From positions 879,605 to 943,604 of the forward strand of contig CAXAMN010022851.1 of assembly GCA_963970005.1 (NCBI GenBank): 64,000 nt of DNA. The letters run 5' to 3'. The translations under genes were made by a program, and so were the position numbers. Below, piece after piece: positions 53,078 to 64,000 of the stretch. How positions within the stretch are numbered: position 1 is the stretch's first letter; every line of letters starts with the position of its first letter. Below the pieces are notes generated by a model. The model had not been told where the DNA came from. It saw nothing but the letters and a program-made list of their open reading frames with translations, and searched no databases. This DNA is from Durusdinium trenchii. Its lineage: Eukaryota > Sar > Dinophyceae > Suessiales > Symbiodiniaceae.

Positions 53078-56000
53078 CAATCAGCCAACCTTGACTTAGA
53101 GGTATTGTATATGTATAGTTTAGGAACTTGAAATCAATCCAGCACATTGCCAAGTTTAGTACAGTACAGACTTCAGCAACTTCACAAGTTGAATGTAACA
53201 GTGGGCCTGTCTCAAGCTTGATTGTTGTTCTATTTTCTCACAACCGGACGCTTCCCTCAAGTTGATCATCCACAGAATATGTGCAACTCTTTCACCGCAG
53301 CTGATCCTGCAGTTGATCTTCGGCTCATTGCGAGGATCTTTATTGCCAAACTTGACATTCCACCTCACATCCATCAGGATCACCGAAATAACCAATGAAC
53401 AAAACCCACCTTCAGCTGGAGAACCGGGTTCGGCCTGATGGTGAAGGGGGAGACGTTCAGCAGGATCATGAAAGTAGTGAATGATCATGTTTTATCCCGA
53501 GTAACCACTTGACGGAGTGTGTTAAAGGCGCGCTGCTGCTTGAAAATGGCCATTGTCACAACCTGACAAACACCTCCAGCAGGCTTGGTTCCTTCTAGAT
53601 CATACCAGGCCGTGTAGTGTACATGGATCAGTGCTGCACCTAAGGAGGAGAGGGGGTCATTGCACCAAGAAACTCAGAGTGAGTGGAATTTCTGCAAGGC
53701 TTCGCGGGCTGAAGCGCTTCTCACTCCCACGCGGCGCACGCGCCCGTTGTACAGCCACAAGATGGCCGGAAATGCTTCACTGTGTCACTGCAGTCTTCCA
53801 CTCCGCTTCCAAATTCCGGATGGTGATTCTGACAGGCCATGTTTGCAGTGACCAAACGCGGATTTCCGCCACAAGACCTGATGGGTTGATGTTGATGTCT
53901 TGGAAGTCTAGTTTCTGACAAGGGAAAACGCCGTCAGGCGATTTACAAGACGAGGTGGGTGTTTGCAAGTGACTAAGGGGTGGCAACAATGCCTCTCCTT
54001 GTAGGGTTGGATGAGACACGAAGTTACCGATCAGCAAAATAGTAAGTGCTCCGTTCTCTTACAGAGGATCGACTTTTGCGTGAAGCAACTTGTGTTGCAA
54101 CGCTGTTTGGGGCGTCGGTGACAAAACCATCCAAGGCAGCCTTGTTTAGACCTCCGCTTGGAACAACTGCATTTAGGATTAAATTGCCATATCAAAGCTT
54201 CAGAGATTGAATTGAGCTGCTTTGCTCAGTCCAGGTTGCAGCGAAGTTGTATTCATTGTGAGGTTCAACATGTTTCAGATAAAGGCTGATTGAATGTCAT
54301 CCTGATTTATGTGTTGGTAGAGCCATGTCAGGTCATGTGTGCGCAAGTTTCTATGTAGATGTAGATCTTCAATAGCTTGCCTCGACAGGCGATTGTCTAT
54401 TCTTGCTTTGCATCATAAATCGATTGGAAAGTGTCTCAAGGCAACAATTGCTTCAAGACCAAAGTGCCTTGAGTGCCTTTGCCTTTGCAGGGCAATTGTC
54501 ACCAGTGCAGAGTAGAGGTTGGTAGAGCTTTGCCACAGCCAGCTGTGCCAGATTCAGACCGGTCCTAGTCGCAGCTGTCCAACGGTCAGACCTGTAGGCC
54601 CTGAAAGCTTGTCCTTCAGAGCGTCGAGAGAGAAGCCTGTTCAAGTTAGCAGAGAACATTTGTCCAAGTCCTATTTCTGCCGGGCAGCCGGACATGCTGT
54701 TACACAAGTCGTGTGCAGTCACGAAAAGTGTACTATTGGCGTGCCGTACCTTTAGGCTTTTCTCCATATGCGCTGTGCAAAGCCTCACCCTTTCTGGCCT
54801 CCCATGTGCGCATTCGGGACTAAGTGACAGACTCACCAGGAACCCCCTGGTGCGCCAAAGGGCCGGGTTTCGAGGCAAGACCGCCCACTCAGCATTAAGA
54901 AAATCAAAAAAGTCAACTCAGAGCCCTGCTTTTCCACCACATCAGCCGGCTTCCCTCATGTTTCCAAGGTAGAAGCACATCTGAAGACAATGCAGGCGTC
55001 CGTGAGCTGAAATTGTCATTCTTGGGGGGACATGCATGGACATCCAAGTCTTTCTCCATCAGTCAATCACCTTGCCTGGGAAGGGTCTTCGCTTGTTCTT
55101 GTACCAAGAGATTGATATCTACCGGCAACCTTTCAATGTGTAGTCAGACAAGCTGCACAAAGACGTATACAATGCGACGGCTCTTCACCACTTGCCCCTT
55201 AAGCTTTGCGGTCAGAGTCAGAGTTCGCGTGTGCTTTCAACCACCGCAAAAGCCCCTTGCGCCAGCTCAAGCCAGGTCAGTTGACGCAGAGTCCAATGCC
55301 AATAGCTTTGTTTGATGAAATTATGGAGCTCAAACTCAGATGCTGGTTTAGTGACTTAGTAACTTCGGGCAGTTGTGCACAACGATGCACATCGTAGTAT
55401 GACAAGCCAGAACCTCCACATACTTTCACATTTTTGGCAAGAGATAGAGGCATTCTCTTAGATCAAGTTGCCACACAGGTCACTGTCACCATTGCAAGGC
55501 ATAGAGTCAGAGAAAAGCAACAAACAGCCCCAACAGGCAAAATGTTCAGCTTTGGTGAAACATATTTTTGTTGCTACATGGATCGGTATCTTTCATACCT
55601 TCATCATTCCGCTCTATTCAAGCATGGCCGGACGTTCTATTCTTTGTGATGTCCATGTGACTGGTGTGCTTAAGATTGCTTAAGGGTATACAGCTCATAT
55701 GGCGTTGTCTCAGCCGTGCACAAAAATCTGTGAATGTCCACGTTTAGGCTTAAGCCTCTCAACTCTACAGTGACGACCCTGCTCACCTGGAAAAAACGTC
55801 CGGGGGGTTCCGTGGCAATGCACGGATACTCAGGCATTTTTGTACACCTGAAGACCTGAAGAGGGCAGAGCCTTGTGTTGTGTTGCCCCTGTGCCCTGAC
55901 AATGATTCATGTGTGGACCTAAGAACATCTATATAAGAAAGGCCGTGGACTTTTTGACAGCTTGTGGCTCTCCACTGGTCGTGTCCACCAAGCGTTCAGG

Positions 56001-57873
56001 GCGACTGCAGCAGTCGTCAGATATGTAGCAACGAGCCGGGTCCCCAGCTGCTCGATAAGAGCAGCCCTTCTTAAGTTGTGTCAAATCGGTGCCACGGTTT
56101 GTCTCGTTTCGGACGGTGTCATGGTTGAGAGCGAGCTTGCTTTGCATGTGGATTTTTGTTCACCTTTGTCGCAGCATAAGTACCCCTGTCAATGTTGAAG
56201 CTATGAAACTGTGCATGCAGTGCCAGGATAGTTCGAGGAACTTCGTGGCACCTTGCCCCAACCCAGAGCAGCGAGCTTTGTAGCTTGCTCGTTGCATGTG
56301 CATGGTTTGAGGACTGCTCGCTCCAAGCGCTGTTGCGGAAGTTCTTGAAGCCTGAGACTGGGCTCGCGGACGTTGCTTGCGTTGCCTGAGCAAGCAGCAA
56401 GCATTACTTCAATCACACCGTTTTTGCGGGCATTAAATGCAGTTCCCCGAACCATTCAAATTGTTGAGGTGATGAATGCAGTTCCCAGGCAAAGTTTTGC
56501 TACAAATTCATGTTCAGTCCAACATGGCTGAGGCAGAGACCTTTTAAATTAAATAAAGGCTTGAAACTTCATGCGAACTGCTTTGTGAAAGCGCATTTAA
56601 ACCAATCAGTGGAGTTCAGGCTTAATTTTTGCTTGGCACATTTGCACAATGTGGCTTCAGACGGTGTGTAGTGCACAGAAAGCATGCAAGAACACCTTGT
56701 CGTAGATATGGGAAAAGCCTTCTTCCCCACAAGTAATGACAAATACCATGTTGTGAGTTTGACAAAAGCAACTCAAGCCACTTTCGTTTGCACTCAGTAT
56801 GCAGCTGTTTCCATATGTGGCCATTCCGGCCCAATGTGTTTCCCCATCCGGTCAAGTGGCGGGATTCGATCGATGCAGCCAATGGCATGAGCAGAAAAGG
56901 TGCCTGACTTTGAGCGCAGCACCACCTTCGATCGTGAAACCTCGTTCGTTCACGATTCCACTTGGATCCTTACCTCCGGTACCAGTGTCCAAGTGACACA
57001 TGTCAAAATCATTGGCCGGGGCTAAGGAGCTTTCTTGAAATATGTCAATGTCAATGTACATTTTAAATCCAGGGGTGGGTTCCTTCTTCCGCAGCACACG
57101 AGCTTGCCAGGTTTGGTCTCTCGCTAGTTGTGTGATAAATCTAATGTGTTCAGCGAAGAGAGGTGCAGAGCATTTGTGTGACCTTGCCTTGCAGTAGAAA
57201 CGCGTAGTGTCAGTGGCATGGGCAGCATCGCCTGCCCTGGGGTTTCAATACTCACACGAATGTGATGATTGTGAGCAGTGCCAATGGAATTTGCTTTTTA
57301 CGGAGGCCCATGCACAGCACATGTGCATAGAACTTCCATGCTCTCATCTCTTGGCTGGCTTGAGTGCGGGGGCTTGCCACATGTCGAAGTGGGACAAGGA
57401 TCAAACATGCCCGATCAACAGGACAACTTCCGGTAGCCTTCAAATGGTCTTTGGCAATCAATGTGCGGTCAATGAAGCAAGAAACTGAGGTAGCAACACA
57501 TCGGCAAGCGGCTATCTATAGCTCGTAGGAAGGGGGCCTTTCTCAATGACTCAATGACTGTCCATCCTTGTTTAAGGGTCTGGTGTACGAGCTGATCTCA
57601 GATGCTGCAATCGTACAGAATAAAGTCCGTAGGGACACAGCTTGCACACGAATCCAACAAGTTTCTTCGGCAAGCTGTCGTTGCCGGTGGTTCCAGAGGT
57701 CGTCCCTATTGCTCACCCTTACTTGCCACTTCTGGGTGTCCAGCCGTCGCTCTTCAGTTTTTGCCCTCTCAACCTCCTGCCAAGCTACTTAAGCACAAGC
57801 CTTTGACGAGGTGTGAGTTGGAGCTAGCGGCAACCAAATCATCCTTGAGTGCAAGCTGACAAGTTCCTAGGGG

Positions 57874-58794
57874 ATGCAGCAGTGTGATTTCGTTCAATCT
57901 AATGAATTGTTCCAGAGAGATTTATATGGGATTTGTCCGGCGAAGGAGCTTGGAATCCTAGTTTTGCCAGTTTTCCTTTCAGGTTCGCACTTGTGGAGAC
58001 CTTGGCAGGCAGCGCGAAGCAGCCCAGATGTGCATATGCGAAGATGTGATTCGTCGAGATTGTTTTGTGGCCTTTTTAAGTCTGATGCAAGCAAACACGA
58101 TTTCCCGAGGCAAGACCGGCAGCCTTTTGTTCAACAATTAAGGTCAGCAAGAGGGCGCCACAGGGTGCGGCACAGACAGAGTGTCAAAAAAAGTTGCTTC
58201 CTCCGGTTGAGCCATAGGCTTCACACTGTTCTAGTCCGCCACCATGGGAGGATATGCACGCTGCTGTGCAGACAGTCCGTAATTGGGGAATGTGCAGCTG
58301 AACCACACTTGTTTCATTCCAGCCATGGTGACCAAGATCCAGTGACCTGCTGTAGGAGATGCTGTCGGTTGTTTGTGCCATTGATGCAGGGGTCAAGCTG
58401 CTACTTTTGCATCGGTTATTCGAAGGGAAGGTCGTTGGCGGCAACCAGCGGACCTCGCCGAGTGTGTGGATGCCAAGAGGTTTCCAGCCAAGCATGCAGA
58501 GGAGTTGAACTCTTTGTTTTTACTCGCATTGGTTTAGCCTATGCTCAAGATATGACCTACCTACAGTCTACAGCCACGCAGTCAGCGAACCTGTGGAAAT
58601 GTAGGACCATCCAAGGCATCCCAGATCGTTCATTGCAACTGACTTGGTGCTTGGACAGCTGCTTCAGAGTCCATCCAAAGCACCATTTGCCACATGTTTG
58701 TGAATCGCAAGCCATTATTTTTTACGATTTCTTTGCAAGAGATGTTGGGAAATATGATCCCATGTTGACATGTTGGCAGAACCGGAGGGGCTAG
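57874..58794 (+). CDS. Hypothetical ORF of 306 codons, unsupported by homology
   Basis: The longest uninterrupted frame in the right-hand 13 kb: ATG 57874 to TAG at 58792-58794. The product is rich in Cys, Arg, His and Ser with no regular motif, signal peptide or repeated domain that I recognise. A run this long is unlikely but not impossible by chance in 64 kb. Codon choice lacks the G-first bias seen in the real exons. Treat as unproven. Confidence 0.2.
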   Translation: MQQCDFVQSNELFQRDLYGICPAKELGILVLPVFLSGSHLWRPWQAARSSPDVHMRRCDSSRLFCGLFKSDASKHDFPRQDRQPFVQQLRSARGRHRVRHRQSVKKSCFLRLSHRLHTVLVRHHGRICTLLCRQSVIGECAAEPHLFHSSHGDQDPVTCCRRCCRLFVPLMQGSSCYFCIGYSKGRSLAATSGPRRVCGCQEVSSQACRGVELFVFTRIGLAYAQDMTYLQSTATQSANLWKCRTIQGIPDRSLQLTWCLDSCFRVHPKHHLPHVCESQAIIFYDFFARDVGKYDPMLTCWQNRRG

Positions 58795-61700
58795 GCCGCA
58801 TGGTGCAAATTCAGTGCTGCACATGAAGAGGAGCGGAGGGGCATGATGCGATGCAAGTAAATATGAGGTGAATTTCTACCGATCCCGGCATAAAAACTCC
58901 TGTGCCGTCATTGGAGTCAACAACAATCCCCATAACATGTTAGGACTCCTTCAGAATTTAGTAGCACAATGCTTTTCATTCACTAGATGATGCCAGGCCA
59001 AGTAATACAAAGTCGTCCACACTGCAGTCGTCCACACTGCAGTCCGTGCAGATCCAAAAGCACAGCCAAAGCCACAGTCGTTTCAGATCGGGGTCATTTG
59101 AGTGGACCAGGTTCGGCACATGTTAGGACCTGTTGCTGGTGGAGCCATTGGAGTCAAAAAGCCACACCGCAAAATCGCATGGAACAATGCACATCTAAAG
59201 TAAAGTCACCCCACATCGACTCAGGAAGGGTCCATCAGCTCGAAACGAAAAGGGGGCATGCGATCAGCTTGCAGGTGCCATTCCAGAACCTGTGCTGGCA
59301 CGAAATATGGACTGCTACTCAACATCATCCAATCATTTTTGTAAAACAGATGCTTTCAATCGCTTTGGATTGCCTTCAAGCTCATCAGCCTTTGTGGGGC
59401 ACAGCCCTGAGCCTTTGCAAGCATTACCAAGCCCTAGAAGGCCCGTGAGCCATTAAAGTTTGCCATGTAACGATGGGAAAAGATGCTGATATAATATGCC
59501 TGGACTGTCTTCGCATAAAGGTTCGTATACAGGTCAACACACCGTCGCGAAAGGTCTGTGAAACGCTTATACGTCCCATGTGCGAAAGCTTGCGGTGCGG
59601 CTGCTTTTCGGATACCAGATATTCTTTTTTGGAATGACGTGGGTGTAAGCAAAACATCCTACGGTTCGTGTAAAGCAATTCTTTCCGTGGAGGTTCGCGA
59701 AAGCCACATCGCAAGCCGCCACTTGTGTGGTGCGAAAGACATGAGCGGAAGAAGAGCCCAGTAGAACAAATTCTGGATAGGTTTTTGAACAATACCCAGT
59801 TGGGTTTCTACTATCTATAGCAGGCAATAGCACTATATTTTGGACACGCCCGGTGGAGCACTCCCATGTTATGCGCCTATGAAGCCACCAGAATCCCTTC
59901 CAGAAGCACTTCTAATGCGTGCTAGCAAGACTGACGAGGATTTGTCAAGCAAGTTGATACTGTCGACCAATTGCAATAAAGAGTTGTGCTTGCTAAATGC
60001 ATTAGGTTATTTTAGAGCTGTAGCCTCAGGCGTGGCAATCCGCATTAATGCACATGTGTGAAGCCGAAGCAAGCCGGCGCGAGGTGCTCAATCTACATTT
60101 TAGGCCATGCCCTTTGGGTGTTTGTAGTAAGTGCAGGCGCGAGATGGTAAGGATGCGTGAAACATGGGTGTGCTACTGAATCACCGTCCTAGAGTAACTT
60201 CTACTTCACTCCACAGGAAGCTGAGCAACAGTGTTTCTATATTGTTCTATTTTTTTACTTCCACTTTTGGTGCACTTTCGGTGAGTGAAAAAGCCGCTGA
60301 AAATTCGAGGGCAAACCACACTAACATAGCAAATATCAGAATCCTCCAAAAACGGTCGTTTTGTACATTGGCACAGAAGTCGGCTCGTTTTCATCCACGC
60401 TTTTTATTAATATAGTGCAGGGCTTCATTCCCAGATTCGCAAGGCTCCATGCTAGTGAAACGAACATGTGCTGTGTGGCTCACCAATTTTAGAACGCAGC
60501 AGTGCTCATGTTGCATTATAGGCACCTTGGACACTCTTCACCCTCCCCCATTAGCCCCCGGCCCCTCCTGTTGCAAACTGTGTTCAGGCACTACTAAGGC
60601 CTTAGCAGGCTTCAAATCTCAGTTTCTAATCGGTAGGCACTCAACATCCAAAAGTGCATGCATCGAACTGTTGCTAAGATTTTGTTTTCCTTTTGGTCTT
60701 GTGCTGAGACCTCGGTCCTGTTTCAGTCTATTCATTAAGATCTCGATTGTTGGTGATCTCTGGCTGAATGCTTCGATTCTCGCTCTGGCTAGCCAGAGCC
60801 CTTACCGAGACCCTATTGCGGCCTCAGCAAGGCCTTACCTTGGGGCACCTTACTACCAAGGAACAACGTTGTTTTCTTAAATTTTTGTTGTTTGTCTTCA
60901 TATGGCCTGGTTCTTTGACAGTGCCACGTGGCTCCATCCAACCTCAGCTCCAATCACAATCATAATTAATCAAGAACATTGGTCCAACTACACCTTCAAA
61001 CCTCACTTGCTTTCAATACTGCTTTCGGCAGGGGGTCGAAACCCTATAGTAGGGGGCTCGTTCGAGATCCGACAGTCAGGGCAGTGATTTCTGTTAATGC
61101 ACCACAATCATTTGCAACTCTTCGAGAGTCGCTTTTGTTGGTGATGTTTATTTTTTGTTTAAGGAACATGAGCGAATGTCGCTGAACTCTCGTAAGATAA
61201 CATGCGCATGTTCAAGTGCATTGTGGATCCTTTCAAGCTTTTCGATAAAGGGAAAGCGCATTGCCAAAGCCTAGCAAGCATCACAAAGCCCTAGCGAGGT
61301 GCTCATTCTACATGTTGGGCGCTCCAATTCTTCCGCCCCAATTCTTGCTTCGTCGAGAATCGTCAGAGTGTGATGGGGCCATGTTGACAGAGGCCGTGAT
61401 TCGAAGGGCTTCGAAGGGCTTCGGGCCTCCGACGTATTTCTGTGGAGACACTTCCCACGGGTCCAGTACAGTAATTCTGATTGTGTGGCATTTGAAAGCG
61501 TCTCCAGGTAGATTTGCTTGTCCTGCATCATCATCCTTCCGCGGTCATCCTGCATTTGGACGGAACTGGTGCATGGATTTTTTTGGCTTGCGATGTTTTG
61601 TAGTCTAGTCTTTAGCTTCCCATGTTTGTCCGCGTTTTGTGTTGCACCTTCCGGTTGTGCCATCCATGTGCCACTGCACTTGGCAAAGCTTGATTGTGTA

Positions 61701-62604
61701 TAGGTGTAGACATGCCATTGGAGTAAATGTCCATCCCTTTTTTCACTAAAATACATCTAGTAGATGTGAAACCTAGTTCAGAGCAGATGTGTCAATCTTC
61801 AACCATTGCTTTGCAGTTGTCTCAGTTGCGGCAAGGCCGTTTTGATGCTATCCAGACTTGGAAAGTGGGGCGAAGCCTTTGCAAGCCTTACACGAGAACA
61901 TCGCAGCTCTCAGTGCACCAGTTGCGGCACACAAGTTAAGGCACCCTCATTGCCGGGTCTATGAGCAAGCCACCATGATCGTGCTGGGTCTATGAGCGAC
62001 ATTGACACCTAGAAAACCCAACGATGCAACAAAACACACAAAATAACTTTGTGATGCTTTTCCGGTCGTTTCTGTTAAGAACGGTTTTCTCGGCCAAGAA
62101 AAGGCTTTGTTTGGAAAAGAATCAGGCCAGCATGGGAATGAAGCGGACATCAATTCCAAATCCACCTCCTAGCATCAGCCATTCGCCCTTCTTAAACTCA
62201 ATGAAGCTGTTCGAAAGCAGCTGAGAGGAGACCTTTTGGTGTGCAAAATTATGTAAAGGGCAAGCGAAGGACCTGCAAAATGTAGAGCGTACGGCGTTTT
62301 TCAAGCTTGAAAGCATGTGGGATTCCCAATTATTGAGCCAAACGCCACTGTTCAGCAGGAGTCCAAGCTTGCACAGGTTGAACACCTGCGAGCATATGAT
62401 TGTTCTAAAAACATGTTTTTTCAAGGAAAGAAACAAGTGGCATATGTTTGCTTCACGATGTTATGATAGCTCTGTTGACATCGAGGAATTTTCAGGATGA
62501 AAGCATTTGCAGAGAAACCCTGGTGGATTCAATGACACTTGCTCTCAGCAGAGATTTGCTTTGGCTCTTTGCGCCTTTTGTGTTCTCTATTGCTTCTCAT
62601 GCCA

Positions 62605-62850
62605 GTCCATTCTTTTGGCTTGTGCTGGTGCATGTCCCAACAGGGCGTGGCCAAAGATGCAGTTTTTCGACTGGGTCTTCCCAATGGAAGAAACTCAAGA
62701 AGCTAAAAGACAACTACGGCGGATCTATATTGGCCATGGGGTGTTAATCCGTTCTTTTGGTTAGTGCTTCTGGATGTTGTCCCAACAGGGCCTTGCCGAA
62801 AATCAACTTATGGTCGATCATGGGTTTCCACACGAAGAAACCGATAGGTT
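62605..62850. repeat. Imperfect tandem duplication, about 143 bp
   Basis: TTCTTTTGG...GTCCCAACAGGGC...GAAGAAAC occurs from about 62610 and again from about 62753, with roughly three quarters of positions shared. Non-coding. Confidence 0.55.
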
Positions 62851-64000
62851 TTGATCGGACATGCAGGAGCATCTCCCAAATAATTATGAAAGATAGAGGA
62901 AGCCTTGCAGATGTGACTTGACGCGGTGTTCGGATTGAATGTTTAATGGCTTACAAGGAGCCTTGATTTGCGCAAGCCAGGACGCAATCAAGAGGGACAC
63001 AAACATTGTGTCGCCAGTGCGCAAACGGGATGTTTGTCATATTGCAATGGCAATACATTCACAACGTGCAATGGTGCTCCATTGGGAGTTCAACATGCCT
63101 TGCGGCCAGTTTGATGTTGAATAGCAGCTGTGCAGCCCCAACATTTTCCATCCTCCATCCACAGCCTCTCCAGCCGTATCCAGCCTGTGTCCACCGCATC
63201 CAGCGGCTATCCGCCAATTGCTTCTTGTACGAAGGATTTGATTCTTGCATTGTCGGGCAATCTTGCGCACATGGTGTAGCCGCAGTTTGACGAGCTGCAC
63301 AAAAGCCAAATTTGACGTGAGGCTATATTCCCCACTTGCCGAATAAGGTCAGCAGTCACAATTCACTTGTCTCTTCAACCGCCGCCAAAGCCCCTTGCTC
63401 CAGCGAGATCAATTGGCCAGATATCGGGTCCGGGCAAACCGCGGTCCAAGTTCGACTTCGTTTTATCGGGTGATGATGAGAGGCGCTGGTTTGATTGCTT
63501 TAGCCTTGGGCAGGCTTTGTGGATGTGTGGAACAGAGCATGAGCCAGAAGCACCTTGCGTTTTTCCAAGGATCGTTGCAGCAGGAGTCATAGTATAGGAG
63601 TCACAGGCCTTTAGTCAGTATGCTCGATCAAATTGCCACGTAGTTCATTGTGCTTCTTGTCGCCTTGTGCCACACAACAAAGGAGAGGTGAGGAAACGGT
63701 CCTATTCTCACATTGAAAGGGGGCTTGCCCCAAATCTGAACAATTCAATTCCTTGTTTCATGTCGTGCACTGTGCTGTTGTTTATTTTAACTGCAGGAAT
63801 TGGATGGATTCACGTTTGTACTGAATCTTCGGACGTTGGAAAACTAAAGACTCAGATCAGTTTGGTTGGGGCAATCCATTCTGTTGTACTTACCATGCCG
63901 ACCAGTCTCAAGCGCCGCCACACCAGCGGAAGCATGCATTCCGAATTCCTTATCAATGTGGACCTTGCGGGGTTGCGCCAGCTGAAGCCACTGGGCCAAC

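Larger units (their letters stand above)
50985..64000. other. About 13 kb without a convincing gene
   Basis: No run of phase-consistent exons like those of genes A-C was found. Short GC-richer blocks at about 52310-52445 and 52590-52755 are open in several frames on both strands and could hold single exons, but no frame stands out. The rest is mid-GC sequence with short ORFs, a few low-identity dispersed repeats (for example AAAGCCCCTTGC(G/T)CCAGC at 55250 and 63389; GCGAGGTGCTCA near 60080 and 61295), and a 15-bp tandem pair at 59013-59043. It may be intergenic DNA or part of a long intron. Confidence 0.5.

Noticed and set aside
61271..61756. 161-codon ORF on the - strand
   Set aside because: No motif, no coding bias and no neighbouring exons; length is compatible with chance.

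Overview
The window reads as nuclear DNA of a dinoflagellate, most like the family Symbiodiniaceae. The evidence is structural. Coding sequence is cut into many short GC-richer exons (about 40-150 bp) between long introns. Reading frames only join if GC and GA donors are allowed beside GT. All four host-type genes lie on the + strand, as in dinoflagellate unidirectional gene arrays. Relicts of the dinoflagellate spliced leader (DinoSL) are embedded in the genomic DNA, and there is a copia-type retrotransposon carrying a cytosine-methyltransferase-like domain. No bacterial operons, ribosome-binding sites, CRISPR arrays, rRNA or tRNA genes were found. Exon models were joined by hand from frame, splice motif and phase, so single borders may be off by a few bases.

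Layout. 1-1820 (-): the 5' part of an intronless gene for a P-loop NTPase with superfamily 3 helicase motifs, running off the left edge. 1988-2387: assembly gap. About 2541-24344 (+): gene A, a coiled-coil protein in about 26 short exons. An almost intact 5.2-kb Ty1/copia-type element (16810-21990, - strand) sits in one of its introns, with identical 140-bp LTRs and a 5-bp target duplication but no reverse transcriptase. 25765-27006 (+): gene C, a small unrecognised protein. 28473-50724 (+): gene B, a secreted or ER-routed PQQ-type beta-propeller protein in about 20 exons. An intronless sulfotransferase gene (42738-43772, +) is nested in one intron of gene B, directly behind a double spliced-leader relict. 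50985-64000: about 13 kb with no convincing gene.

Between exons lie microsatellites, two families of small inverted-repeat elements (22238-22343 and 50880-50984; 38041-38229), a roughly 190-bp tandem repeat ending near a second assembly gap, an array of about ten copies of a CCTAAGTCATCA motif in both orientations (44923-45480), and antisense coding-like fragments at 34300-34740.

Together the window shows how such a genome is built: slowly spliced host genes, retrogenes made from trans-spliced mRNA, and retroelements that appear to have taken up pieces of the spliced leader. The best targets for follow-up are the RT-less but recently moved copia element with its half-tRNA-type primer site and SL-like LTR segment, the nested sulfotransferase retrogene, the SF3-helicase gene, and the repeated TGATGACTTAGG array.
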